Source: Saccoglossus kowalevskii
Taxonomy: Eukaryota; Hemichordata; Enteropneusta; Harrimaniidae
NCBI RefSeq assembly: GCF_000003605.2
Contig: NW_003156243.1
Span: forward strand, 139,124 to 203,123
Length of the DNA: 64,000 bases
Direction of reading: 5' to 3'
Shown here in pieces: positions 10,711-23,900 of the stretch. Every line of letters begins with the position of its first letter. Position 1 is the first letter of the stretch. The translations under genes and the position numbers were made by a program. A model generated the notes under the pieces. The model ran no database searches, was not told the origin of the DNA, and worked only from the letters and a program-made list of their open reading frames with translations.

Positions 10711-10720
10711 CTCACGGCAG
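10711..10720 (+). other. Possible 3' splice acceptor in the 5' leader
   Basis: CTCACGGCAG ends eight bases before the start codon, and another CAG lies at about 10700-10702. Neuroligin genes commonly carry non-coding upstream exons, so the coding exon may begin at one of these sites. The pyrimidine tract is mediocre, so the leader could equally be unspliced. Only a transcript would decide. Confidence 0.3.
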
Positions 10721-10728
10721 ACGACACA

Positions 10729-11125
10729 ATGGTGGAATTGAAGTGGGATATCTTTTATGTCGTGTGTATTTATATCATCTTAGTGGTAGCAGACAAACCA
10801 GCTCCTGTGATAAATACCAGTTACGGACAGGTTCGGGGAAAGCGGGTGATTTTGGACAACCCGGACCTCAGGGACGTTGACCAGTACCTCGGAATACCCT
10901 ATGCAGCACCCCCCACAGACAGTCTGCGGTTTCGCGAACCTCTGTCACCGGTTCGGTGGCAGGGCATACGGAACTCCACCGTGTACGGCCCGGCATGTCC
11001 ACAGAATTTAGAAATAACGGAAAATACTTCGCCATGGAGAAGGAAATATCTAGCTCGGGTTGTCCCGTACATGCAAAGTATATCAGAAGATTGCCTGTAT
11101 TTGAATATATTCAAGCCAGTTAAAG
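10729..11125 (+). CDS. nlgn: Neuroligin-like protein, first coding exon (partial gene)
   Basis: This exon encodes the N-terminus of a neuroligin-type cell-adhesion protein, a catalytically dead cholinesterase-fold ectodomain that in the known family sits in the postsynaptic membrane and binds neurexin. Seen: 132 complete codons plus one base. Residues 1-21 are a hydrophobic signal peptide (core FYVVCIYIILVVA). The mature part has INTSYGQVRGKR, then QYLGIPYAAPPTDSLRF (residues 52-68), RWQGIRNST, ACPQ and SEDCLYLNIFKP. Cys90 and Cys122 match the conserved first disulfide of the cholinesterase fold. N-glycosylation sequons lie at Asn29, Asn82 and Asn99. The RRKYLARVVPYMQ stretch before SEDCLYLN resembles invertebrate neuroligins more than acetylcholinesterase. 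The start ATG has A at -3 and G at +4. The exon ends in AAAG before GTAAAC, a phase-1 donor; reading past it runs only five codons to a stop. Full family proteins are roughly 800 residues, so most of the gene lies elsewhere. Alternatives are gliotactin-like or another cholinesterase-like adhesion protein; the paralogue cannot be assigned. Confidence -1.
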
Positions 11126-11131
11126 GTAAAC
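11126..11131 (+). other. 5' splice donor of the neuroligin-like exon
   Basis: The sequence AAAG/GTAAAC at the end of the conserved SEDCLYLNIFKP segment fits the donor consensus. Family similarity stops here and the frame closes shortly after. The intron is phase 1. From general knowledge, vertebrate neuroligin genes break their first coding exon at about this point in the protein, just before alternative splice site A. Confidence 0.8.
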
Positions 11132-14100
11132 ATTATATAGGGTGATTCCCTTTTCTTTGAGTGACAATGAAATGCTCGACAGAGACGCCGAGCAGAATCA
11201 TAACCATGTGTTATAGGTTTAATTCGGTTCGTTTGATCAGTATTAGCCCCATCGGGATGAAGGGGATTTTTATGCGTCTGGCATTAAATTATTAAATTCA
11301 GTCAAACATATCTTGCAGTAAATCCCGCACACGTTTGGCTTGACATCGACTAGTAAGCCTGGGTCAGGGGTCAATTTCAACAACGCCAACACTACTGTAA
11401 TTGATATGACAGTAACCTTGATATATCTATATATATTACGAATTGTCAATTGACAATCCGCCGGGAAAACCAACAAATAGCAAACGTGATACGTTTACTG
11501 TGACAACATTATTCGTGTGATGAATAGTACTTTCCCGATGCTAATGTCACGCAGCAGTTTGTATCGTTGCGGAACAACAATGCCGAGGTATCCGTGGTTG
11601 AAGCCATTGGGGTCATAACGCCATTATGCCCCTTTTCACGATGCACATCACATGTGATCTTAAACACATTATCTACCATTTTCAACATCAAATTGATGTG
11701 TGTTTGATCGCTAAATACACCATTCCCAAATAATACGTATGTATGACAAACACCAATATGTTAATATGGCGTTCGCTACTATTGATTCTCCTGTAGCGGA
11801 TACATATGTGAGGGTTTAAAATATTTATACATTTCCATGGTTACGTTAGATGCTCACCAATATATGTTTGTAGTTGTTTGTGACCACAGAATTTCTTTAT
11901 ATTGTTGATATAATATGTGTGTTAACGCTTCGTTCCATTCCACTTAATTGCTCGCATGAATTCGTTTGCAAATTATTTATTTACTATTACCTTGCGCTCA
12001 CCCTTATCGCCCTTATCGTTCTATACAATGCATGTATTTATTAATATTTCACTAGCCATTTCGCTATGAAATATTCACATACAACGATGCGGTGTGTGAA
12101 TGGACAGGATTTTGTTCATAATCGATTTATTAAGATACAGTGTGTCTTCTAACGTTACTGATTCCCGAAATCAAGTTGAGCCAGAAAGAGAAAGAGTCAA
12201 GAAAAAAGGAAACATGCATGTGACTGTATTGGTTGTGATCCCCATTTCCCCCATGTTTATAATATGTGAATTTCATTTAACCAAATTACAAATTCTATAA
12301 CTATAGCAAGATGTTTTTTTGTTTTTTGATCACTATAACAATATATGATTTTCTGTTACGTCAATGACACGCCTGTGAATTAGTACAACTAGTTGCGTCG
12401 CAGCAATTCTGTGCGTGTCAGTGGCGCGTCGTATCGGCTTAAAGGGCACACTACCTCAAATTAACCCCCTATATTTAATATTGATTTCCCCCGCATATAA
12501 ATTATAGTGGTAGTGCTAAAATTAACTTACGAGGAAAAGGGTAATTTAATTCATGGTGATGGGGATAATTATTGCAAAAGAACACTGAGAAGCATGTGGC
12601 TAAACCCGAGGATGGGCACATATCCTTCGACTGTGTGACATTAACACTACTAACAGAATTAGCACGATTCTTGTACAATTCACGATTCAAAGTATTTACA
12701 AATATTCAAATCGGTTGGTATAATTAAAATAACCATTTTAGACTGGAAATATTATATTATATTAACAAACGACTGCAGGCTTATGATTCGAATCTCTGTC
12801 AATTTAATCTAAATCGAATGTGTAATATACAAATAGCAGTAAGTACAGCTTACATTGAAGAACAACAAACGACGAATGTTTCTTGCCCTCTGGCCCTAGT
12901 TTGACCCTAATTAACATAGAAAATTATTCTTGTCGCGCGCATATCTTTTGCACAGATGCAATTTCTTCTTTTCTTTTTTTTCTCTCATTGCCTCAAAGAT
13001 ATCTACATCATTTTCGTCACAGTCGACTCCAGGGACGTAGATCCTATGACGGTTAAAACTGAGTTCTGCATATCTTTCTATAATACGAACATACAGGCTA
13101 TTTTTATTAATCATTTTGAGTGCCTTGAATTTAACGAGCACTTAATGAATATGAATAAACTAATGATTGAAGAATACCCATTTAATGGCGCCCTTCATAC
13201 CGTGCAGCAGTGTACAACAGTGCCATATATCAAGGCCTGATACGTCCAAGTAGCTGCGAACAATACATATGTAATGCAATCCTTTAATACAGTATCGACA
13301 CTAAGTCGTGGTAATGTTTCTAATGGTTTCTCAAGGATCGCCAACTATAGGGTCTTTTCTACGCAGTTTAGTACGGGTCATTAAATAATTAGTCTGAATA
13401 GGGGTAATCAATGGCTAGACACCTAAAATGAACTACGCCTTGGGAAATGCACCATTGAAGGACATCCCTGGGAACTCTCATTTATTATTCCATTATGAGA
13501 GTTTAAGAATACTTTTGTATATAAAAACTTGTCAATACAAATTGAAATATTAAAACACCAACACCCATGAGCAATATACTATAACGACGACTATGATACT
13601 GTACTTGTCTTCCAAGTGGAAGAACATATAACCAACAAGTACTAGTCAAATACAATAGTGTCGATGTGCTTTACACACACTCCAAATCATTATAACTTGT
13701 GTGACCTCACAATATATTCTAGAAATGACAGTACGTGCAATTCATCAACGGATGATCTCTGACTTTTTATATAACTCTTAATCCTATAGTTAAGCTACGT
13801 ATTTTGTATATTGACGTTAATAATCAACAACAACATTATAAAATCAAACACACTTCGAACTTGTTTACAAAATATACCCATCGCCATGAGGCGATTTCAA
13901 GTCAATTGTCGCCCTAGTACAATTACACTGTTTACCCAGGTCTTTGCATTTTTCTGTCCAATTTCATTTACTATGACGACGCCGCATACCACCGACACTA
14001 TCATGGAATGCCCTGGACAAATAAAGCAGAACTCCTCTTTGATTGGCATTTTTTTTTTCAGAATACTTTTCACTTGATGTGAAGTTTGTAAGTTGTACTT

Positions 14101-14811
14101 TTGATATTACAATATTACGTTTTGTCCACACCCGTCTTCGATAAAACTTTCTATACAGCCTGCAGTTTTAACAAGAACACAGAAGATACGATGCGCTCTT
14201 AATTCAACAGATTAACTCAGAACACTTAAATCTAAAAGAATATTTACCAAAGAGTGAATGCTGGGGTGAGACGGCGTCATGGCAGGCGCGGTGATTATAC
14301 TATGTCTACATTTAGAAAATAATGTGAATGCTTTATTTAGATGCTATTAATGTAGGCGGAGGGCCTACAATGCTGGATTGCTTACGTGCACACTCTTTGA
14401 TATTATCCTCTGAAGGATATAAGAAAACCATTTAACTTGAAATCAGAGCGAAGCGATGTCACAACATTCAACTACTACCCGATAAGCAATGTGCAATGGA
14501 ATATTCGGTTTGAGTAACATCGTCTGGTTTGTACACTCAGTATAGCAGTTTTCGAACACATTAGCATGAAACGTCTGAATATGTTCACATAAATCTCAAC
14601 TAATTTCAGTTATTTCGACGTTAAATGTATCTTTGACCGTTAGAAGTTATATGAAGATTTAAATTACAGGACTCGTAAATTTGCCGTCGAGACAGTATAT
14701 CGAACAAAGTATTTTGAAATATTCATTATAATTGTAAAAATTGAGCAAACTATTTTATCCTCGAGTGTCTGAAAACTGCGACCGTCCAAAGCCTAGTGAA
14801 TGCACACTACT
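11132..14811 (+). other. Presumed start of the first neuroligin intron
   Basis: No coding exon was recognised here on either strand. The sequence is AT-rich with short unrelated open frames. A perfect 7-bp hairpin (TGTAGGC, 5-base loop, GCCTACA) lies at 14351-14369. A cluster of G runs begins near 14813 at the edge of the LTR candidate. The intron assignment is an inference from the donor at 11126. Confidence 0.5.
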
Positions 14812-15456
14812 ATGAGGGGGAGATTCTTTTCTCTGGGGTTCTCCACACGTGCCAGGGGGGGGGATCTCGTCTCGTCTCTATATCTCGTCCCCTTCAGGTG
14901 CGGGATCGGGAAAGTCACTTAAGCTTTACAGTCAAATAAGACACACACAGCGAAATACGTTTCAACTCTCGTCTTAGTCGGACAGTCGAGTACTCTATAA
15001 GACACAGCGCCCTGGGGGAAATCCCCAAGACTATCGCAAGGCTGACCCAAGACTCGCCCAAGACTCTCCAGGACTGGACTCGACTGCGTCTGTCGTGCTG
15101 TACTCGCCAAGACCAACTAAAACAACTTTATTCATTTTCAAAACTCTAACCAATTACAATACAGTATTAAGACTCTAGGGCGTAACCTTCAATCATAAAG
15201 CCAATCACACTAAGTACTGGACACATCATATCTTTTGATTAATCGTTCACTACATTAACAACTACGGATACCAACTGTCAGAAATAGTAGTCCGAATAGC
15301 GACGGTTATCTCGTAATTAGTTTCAAATCACTGAGCCAAGTTCCATCCAAAACTTCAAATAAGCCTAAACGATGACAGACATAACACAGCAATTCGCTAA
15401 TAATCAGCTAATTAAGTCGGACAACAGATACGCGTAAACTAATTCATGACACTACA
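14812..15456 (-). mobile_element. Possible solo LTR fossil, minus orientation
   Basis: Read on the minus strand, a block starting TGTAGTGTCATG at 15456 runs through an AT-rich U3-like part, a GAATAAAGTT polyadenylation-type signal (15124-15133) and a markedly more GC-rich U5-like part with repeated AGTCTTGGG motifs. It ends near CTCCCCCTCA, giving TG...CA ends. This composition and order are those of an LTR of the retrovirus-like retrotransposon group (Gypsy-like by feel). No internal region and no partner LTR are in the window, so it would be solo. Flanking duplications are not clear and the age cannot be set from one copy. Confidence 0.35.
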
Positions 15457-17135
15457 CTCTATTGCATCCTTAAATGTGCCAAAATTATCAATTTGTTGTT
15501 CCTTGGGCAAGGATGATGCCCCAGAGGTATATCATACCGTGATGTACTTACTATTAAAATGTAGAATACAGGCAACTCCATAAATCTCATCACATGTTAT
15601 ATTTATAACAGTTTCAGCGAAACTAGGTTAAGCCAGATTACTGAAAATGCATTAAACTGATCAAGCCAAAAGTTAATTTCCATGCGCGAGGAAGAACCGT
15701 GGCAGCAAAGACTAACTAAATTGGTATGACCAGGATGTAACTTCTAAATTGACCTCACTTGTGAGTTGTTAGTTCAGCATATATGGCAATAAATAATAAA
15801 TGTAATTCACAAAACTAGGTTTATAGAAGAGTATCTAATCAGTACAGATTACGCTAGCATTTCAATGGGTGTGAGCGTACAATAAACCAATTACAGGTCA
15901 TATTCCGATCACAGTTTTGTACTCATCATGACCACACCAGTCCATATGTGTATCATTTGGATGGCTCTGACGTAGTCACAGAAATTTGTGATATTTAATG
16001 AATGAATACGATTATTCAGAACTAAAGAAAACAAAAAGAATTAAAACTGATTTACCAATACCTACAAAATATCCTTTGTAATTACATCAGACATGAATGT
16101 TTCTATGTTACGTTTGAACCACAAGAAGTCAGTCCCACTGGACAAATGCCAATGAATTAAATTCAGATAATTCCCTTTTCATAGATCGAGGTCAAGGTTA
16201 CACTCGTGTGCCCAAAGAGCTGTTCTCATAATACTATGTTAGGGTATGTCTTAAGTGAAATGTGTTATACTTCATCGATCAATACTGTCTGCTCAGAAAT
16301 AAGCGTCATTCAATATTTTATTCTCTGTAATGTATTATCGTGAATGCATATTTAATTCTGTATTCGTACTAATACATTCTTCACAGGTTAATGAAAACAT
16401 ATCTCTATATCTACTCATATGGTTGATTACCCAAATTAAATAGCCATGCCCGACTACTATTTAAAAAAAGTCCCGACTATATTGCAGAAAAATCAATGAC
16501 GGTGCTCCGGGGCCTGTTCATTACTCGAAAATCAATTCATAACAATGACCAAAGCGAATATAACCCCATTACCCGTTTTCCACACACATCACGTATTGTC
16601 CCTGCAGCAAGAATGCCGTTTGTGCCTAGTTCCCACAATAAAGAACTAACTGGTAGTCCAGTGCGTGGTACTATACTGAGAAGATTGAAATCAAATGGCG
16701 ATAGATATAAAGGTCTTTTGGTCAAGTGATCTTTTTACTTGAGTGAATAAGCGGACAATTTCGAATTATATATAGACTTACGTGAATACGCCAGACAGAC
16801 CTAAATATCAATAGCAAGGGTGACGTGTTCTTTTAGTGATGTACATACACTGCATGATAATTTCATCACATGTGTGAGTAGGGGGAATATCCACCGGGTT
16901 GTGTTGCAAAACTCCAGTGGGATTACTAATGTTATATATATAACATGCTTTGCAAAGTCGGCAGAGTAAAAAATAGCTCATTATAGAATGATACATAGTC
17001 CTAATTTACTATACGTGTCTATTGTAGCGTCTATATGATGTGTTTGCCGCCAATTCAGGCCTTGACATTTCAAGCGTTCACCATGCAGTATTTACAATTG
17101 TTGTACTACTACAGTTGTATATACATCCAAGTTCT
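15457..17135 (+). other. Intronic AT-rich DNA without recognised features
   Basis: Short open frames only, such as one at 16496-16729, with no family resemblance and a comparable open frame on the opposite strand. Confidence 0.4.
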
Positions 17136-17200
17136 CTAATGTGGACTCGAACCATACAAAGGAAAATCTTTTGCGACGACAATACTACACCCACTGCAAT
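17136..17200 (-). repeat. tRNA-like SINE-head remnant
   Basis: On the minus strand GGTTCGAGTCC (17143-17153) is an exact RNA polymerase III box B. About 26 bases upstream lies GGGTGTAGTATTG (17180-17193), a box A-like string at near tRNA spacing. The T-arm pairs at four of five positions, but the acceptor and D stems do not, so this is not a functional tRNA gene. A decayed tRNA-derived SINE or tRNA pseudogene fits best; no tail repeat was identified. Confidence 0.35.
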
Positions 17201-20200
17201 TCTTTAGCGTGAATACTGGCTTTTCAGGGCAATTCTACAATTGTTCATAAAGTTTGATTAAGTGAATTAGTCAATGGATGTCAAACCATTAAGAATGTTA
17301 ATGGAAGCGATTATTTTATAAAACGTTTATGTACAACATCATGAATAAATACCTTTGCAAAACATATTCTTCGAAGTGGACGATTTCATTACAATGTGTG
17401 CCACATCCGAACATCATGTTGTAACAGCTTCAAAGCCTTATACATGGTATTATTTCCGGTTGAAGTACGATGACAATACAAGTACATCGTACACAGTTAT
17501 ATTAAGCGCAGTGAAAGATTATTTCACGCAATCATGACCAAAAAAACCTCTCTCACAAAATTACTTTCATACACTAATGCCTCATTTCATTTTGCATGTG
17601 CTGAAGGCAGGTAATTTAGTAATCAGAAGAGTATATACCCAATTTCGCAATCAGAGAGAGTGAGCAATCATCTGGCAATTCACGGAAAAAAGGCTAGAGT
17701 TGAAATGACTCGCACAGTAATGCATCGATGTATGCACAGCGAACGTGACTCCCGACATATTACATCCCACCTCAACTCCTATCTATATTTGAACACTGCT
17801 ATATCGGTCATCTACTTTCCAGATTTTAAATCTTTGCGTAGACATTCTTTAAGTATCTCCGCATCGCGTGATTAACGTATCTGTGCTAGGACTGAAATCG
17901 GTCAATTGAAATACTAGTACTAAAGAATATTAGCAAATACAGCAAAGCCAATCAGTGTTCTACATGTTTTAATCCCAGCGCTGTATCTCCAAGCAATCGA
18001 AGAAATTCTTTCATTAAATTGAAGTACAATGCATTAATCTGTAACGAACACTTTCTGTCAATGTGTTGTTTAGTTCCCAGACATGGTCGGATAAAGTCTA
18101 ATAAAGTATTCAGTGGAGGTAATCTGCGTCGGCGATCAATAGTGATTGCGTCACACGTAACATATGTACGTTTATAAAATGTGTTCACTAAATTATTTTT
18201 ATCATATTACGTTAAAAAAACAATAATTACATTCATCATTTTTACGAACCGAGTTAATATAGAACGAGAAAGCAATAATCTCATACATATGTTCTAAATA
18301 TAGCCCAATTTCAATTTGCAAAAGGGTATATAGCAATTATTGAACCCCTTATGATATGATAAGTGTGACACTTAAACCGAATTGAGCGTCAAGTTTCCTG
18401 CATCAAAACGCTTGATTTGCATACACTATATAGTTAATAGGTATTAATATTAACCACAGCAAGATCATCAAGTTAAGCAACTTAGACGATATCTATATTT
18501 ACGATAGGGTAATAAAAGATGTCACGTATTCAGATTAATTACTTGTACTAAGGTCTCGTTAGTAGTTTTATAATGTATGTAATTTATAAATACTTGCTTA
18601 ATCACTCAGCGGAAGACATTTCCCCACGTAAAGTTTTTGTGGGTGTGGTACAAAAACCCAACATGATTGTACAGGCGTAATTTCCTCGTTAGTATACGCA
18701 CGTACTCTTTATAACAACTAATTTACTTCGGATGACTCTTAAGAATGTGTTTCGCATTAATTATGAATTCAACCTTGGGTGTCAACCATGGAGATAACGG
18801 TATACACTGACATATCCCCTGAATTGTTTAATTCAATTTAATACCATTTCATGGGCCTACACTGCATGTATTATGTAATTATACATCAGTAATATATGCA
18901 TATAAAGAACTCCTCATATCAATATCAATGTGATAGTATGTTCATGTGTGGCATCCTTCTTGATATGCCGATTGCAGTGAAAAGTCGCTGATGATTAGTG
19001 TTACAATATGACGCAGGCAGATCAGTCAGGGTGGTGATAACATAAAGTCCAAGTGACATATATTCAGCCAAACCACCAGATAGGAACCGACACTGCTATT
19101 TACTTTATACATTCATGCAGAATATCCCACCGCGCACCGACTAGTTCGATGATTGCCTTTGTATCGACCAGCTCAAATCATTAGTGTCTTTGATTGGATA
19201 AGTGTTTCATGAGGATCACTAAAGGTAATGCCAGACCCAAAGTTCAGTCAACGATTTGTACTCTCATCCACATCTTACCTAATATGAATATTGTTAAATA
19301 ACCCATTGGTTTATGTGAATATAGTGTGACATAATGGCATAAAATAGAAAATAATAATGCCAAGCATATTTTAACATAACGATACACGAGTTAATACCTT
19401 TACATGTAATTGTTATATTGATGGTTATTGCCAACGAGATAGTTATGATATGAGCAAATCCATACATTGAAAATATTGCTATAATAAAATACAGTAGGTT
19501 GTAATACAGATGACTGGACCTGATTATACTCTATATGATATAAATTATCTCTTATTATTAATTATGTCTTGGTTTTAAAATTACAGTCCTTGGGTCATTG
19601 AAACAACAATGCAACAATATGTTACATAAAGCAGTATATAAAAGAATACAACGAACGAATGATTTCGTTATGAATGTAGTTTCACATATATCCTGTTTTT
19701 TATCAATGGGAACCCAGTCCTTAAAGAGTTCGATTAGGGTCAAACGATCCGTTAGTTCACCTGAATATTATAATCAGTTTCTAGATAACTGAAGTTTAGC
19801 TAAATGAAAAATTGTGAAAGTTGATTAGAGAGTTTTGACTGATCGTTGAATCTGGGACGGTCTTATTAAAATTTCTAGACCACACAATATGTTGCCAGGA
19901 AATGACTACGTCTAAACGACAATACCATCCATCATATGGCTTCGACAAACTAGATGAATTAAAGGACGTTCTTTGATGTTATTGTGAGTTGAGAGGATGT
20001 GAATGCTCATTAAATTGAACACAGCGTAGGCTGTATGGACGCAAGCATAATTTAAAGGAACATATTTATTTGGGATAAATGAACACCATCAGAAGATAAA
20101 AAAATAAATTAAATCAGTGATGTCTATATCAAATATTTGTCATATACAAACTATAATATTGATGTACATACATTTGCCACAAGACCTTGATTCGTCTAAA

Positions 20201-20860
20201 CATTTTTATTTTCCAGAATAAATCCAACATTTCATAGCATTTTCTATAGCATTCATTGCGTTGAATATCTCACAAGTGCAAATATATATATATATATATC
20301 TACAATGTATTTTATTCGTTTCCATGATAACAAAAATGCGTAATATAATAATAAGCCGTCCTGCGGCGAAATTTTATGTTTAATGTCAACAAACACCGTA
20401 TAGGACATGTATTGTAGACGTTGCATGGGGCTCATATCGAACACAACTATGGCGCTCGGAACTTTATTAAATTGCAAATATTCGCAACGTACTAGTATTC
20501 ATAAGAATTTCCCACCAATGTATTTCCTTAATCATGTCATGCATAAATGATCATCACTCTCTCAGTGTATCAGCTGAGATAATTGTACTCTGATATTGAT
20601 ACCATTGAAAGGAAATAAACTGTGTGTCAAGGTGAATGTGTGTCACGTGAGATATGACATGTAACCTCGTTCAAGAAGCCAATTTATAACTTACGCGATG
20701 GACTGCAAATGTTATCTATCGGACAGAGTTTGGGGTCTCGTACCATATTTTTGAATTTATGAGGAATAAAGAATTCGCTAACCACAAAGCTAATTGGGCA
20801 TTTGAAATAGCGCAGGACTACAGCATAGTTCAGCGAATACCGTCTCTTTGTATCATTCCC
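17201..20860 (+). other. Intronic AT-rich DNA
   Basis: No exon, RNA or repeat family was recognised except one member of a dispersed 23-bp repeat (19891-19913) and a short (AT)n run at 20282-20299. Confidence 0.4.
19891..19913 (+). repeat. Dispersed 23-bp repeat, copy 1
   Basis: GTTG then CCAGGAAATGACTACGTCT. It matches copy 2 at 49578-49600 at 21 of 23 positions. The flanks do not align. Confidence 0.6.
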
Positions 20861-20863
20861 AGC

Positions 20864-20914
<51 letters not shown>
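20864..20914. repeat. (AAT)17 microsatellite
   Basis: Seventeen uninterrupted AAT units. The minus-strand frame across it reads poly-isoleucine and is an artefact. Confidence 0.97.
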
Positions 20915-20915
<1 letters not shown>

Positions 20916-23900
20916 TATACTACTTGCATCTTATTTAGAATCATATCATAAAACCTTTTCATACACGAAACAATACTTTGAACATAAACAAATGCAATTG
21001 GTAAATACACCTGTGTGGCGATTTTGGAATATTTGCTTATAAGTATTTTCCTGAAATACGATGTATATTAAACCTGCTCGATCTTCTCCGACTGAGGGCT
21101 TAAAGGCGTATGGAGTAGCTATAATTACGTGTAATTGTAATTACGTGTATATATTAATGCAATGTACATTATTTATTAAAAAGATGAGATATGCAAGACG
21201 AAATTAATAATTCAATATTAAAAATTGCGAGTTTACAATCATCTAAAGTGAATGGGAAATCGAATTATAACCCGTCAAACAATTATTTATTTATATAATT
21301 ATTTATTGAAATGTATTGAAAAACAACATCTTTGGTGTCACCGCCATGACTAGACAATCTCGTGAGATGCAAACCGTATTAGTGTTAACTTTACCACGTG
21401 GGTACACAAGAGGGAGTTGCGATCGGAATATGATTAGGATAATTATGATGTGATGACATGTTCACCCTAGAGGTACCATGCAATATACTATATGAATTCT
21501 AATTGCAGAAATAATAACACAATTTTGAGAACAGATAAACAAGTGAATTTGGTTGGTTGGTTGTAATATGGTATTGCAATCCTGTGTAATAAATGTTGTG
21601 TTACACTTTTTTGCGATTATTACAAAATAGTCTATCACATAAAAAGACGTGCAAACAAGAAACGTGTACTTCCTTTCTCTCATTTTCGATTTTTCGACTA
21701 TCTATCATTGTACGTACATTTATTTTTACTGGCAGACACAGTGATATTTCAATTGACCTTCACCGCTGAGGTCAATTTGTCATGATTTCCACCCCGTCAA
21801 ACCTTGCATGTTTAGCGTTAGTAACTACTAACAGAGCCTTAACACAGCAGTGGATGTGTACCCAGACTCATCCGTGAAAGGATCGACGAAATAATCTTTA
21901 CAAACCCCTCTATATATTATTAATGTAGCTGTGACAGTTACAAATCAATGTTATTGCGACAAAACAAACCATGGATATATTGGCTCTAAACAAACCATAA
22001 ATCAGTTCACTGCTAACTACGACGTGTTTAATATAGTTGTATAATTCATGCAGCTACGAGTTGTTTGTAGTTCAGTTCTCTCTCTCTTTCAACCTTGGAT
22101 ACATGCATTGATTTCACTAATTGGTTAAGTATTGTTGTTTCCGTTGCCAATTTTAGGGGCGCGGTTTGTACTAAAACCAGATGTTGACAATGTCAGAGAA
22201 ATTAATTATTTAATTATATTGCACATGCTCAGAAGCTCGAAAATCCAATGCTACTGTAAACATGTCTTTTTAGCTAGCTTATTATTTTAGCTCATTTAGA
22301 TAATCTGTAATTTCGCAAATTCAAGATGTAAGTAATAGGAAGTATATTCTCACAATAAGATAATTGACACTTTTAGCTAAATTAAAATTCTGTTAATTCA
22401 TGCATTGAGTCAAATTCGCTGCAATTGCATGCAGTTATTTCAACGTGTTCTACAATATACCCAGTGCTCTATTCACAGTTGTTCAGCGTCGTCAGTGTTG
22501 CTTTGCAGCCACCCTACTTAATATATATATTGAACAAATATCCTTTTATCGGCTTACTTGGTCAGATCAGCGACTACTAGTATATAAACAAACTATGTAA
22601 ACCGGGGTTGGTTAACGTTTTCATCCTCAGTAATAAGTGACGCAAAACGTTCCACGCTTTGCATACAAATTGGATTGCTTTGACCATCGGCCCCAGGAGC
22701 TCAGTGTCTGTCTTGTCATATAATTCCAGTATACCCAACGGTGATAACAAAGTAATCAGTGGAAATATATCTCGCGAGAGTACACACGCCTCTACTGACA
22801 CGTATATATATATTTTTTAGTTGTTTGTTGATTATACAGGTACAATATAATGTTAAAATATAGTAATAAGTTTTGGGGATTTAATTTTGAAATATTGATA
22901 TGTGCTTCCTTTGTTGATTTGGTGAATCCTCTCTATAAATGACTCTAATTTGATTTGACATGTGGCTTAATCAGTGAGACGAGTCACGTGTTCACGGTGT
23001 ATATGCAATGGGAGTTATTTTTTGTAGAACAGCAGAGATGATGTAAATGTCCAATTACTGTAGAAAGTGAAATTTTCACTGTGTCTCATTTAAATCCACA
23101 CTGATTTCTGAAGAAAACAATACATTTTATTGTTAACTTTGCATAATCACCGGGTTTAAAATACAACTCGCGTCGTAATAAGCCATTCTTGGTTGTCTTA
23201 ATATACTAAAATACGAATTCCTGTCTTTAATAGCGATCAAAAATTATAGTCTGTAATAAGGCAGTCTGACTAGAAGTCTGATACGTCGTTGGACTAATTC
23301 CATCTGCTAAAAATAGCAAACAGATCAATCTTGTCGATGCTGTCATTGGAAAACATTATTTCCTATGAGTTATGAGTTGGGATAATTGTAATCATCAGAT
23401 CTTATAAGTCATACACGTTGAACTCGAACTACTCATTTAATTACAATTAATTACAATTAATCTTTAGATTGAATTATGCATGTCTTTTTTAATCTGCTTC
23501 ATGATTGAGAATGATGAACATTAATTGTCTGAGGCAAGGTGTATCTACCAAGTTTTAATTCATGTATTAGGCAACTGCATAACATTGGTTTTATTATACA
23601 GTGCTTGGAATATGTGTCTACCAATAGACAATGTATGTCCCAGGTTATATACACTGATACAAACTACATGTCACATAAAATACGGAACCCACACATAACG
23701 AAATACTACTATTACCTTGTCCACGACACGTTCAGCACGCTCGCATTTGCCTTTGGATTTTGAAGGTAATCTATTGAACTAATGCCAAATCATCACATGT
23801 GCAATATAGAACTCACTTCTTTTGAATTAAGATCGATTTATTGACTCGGCAAATAAGGATATTGTATAGTGTACGTGAATTGTCATTGAATATAAACGTC

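Noticed and set aside
17660-17875. Frame ending with FKSLRRHSL, similar to a LINE tail
   Set aside because: The preceding residues lack the WN-LP or SVN pattern expected before it; probably coincidence.
20684-21010. 108-codon minus-strand frame with a run of isoleucines
   Set aside because: The run is the (AAT)17 microsatellite read in frame; the rest has no recognisable motif.
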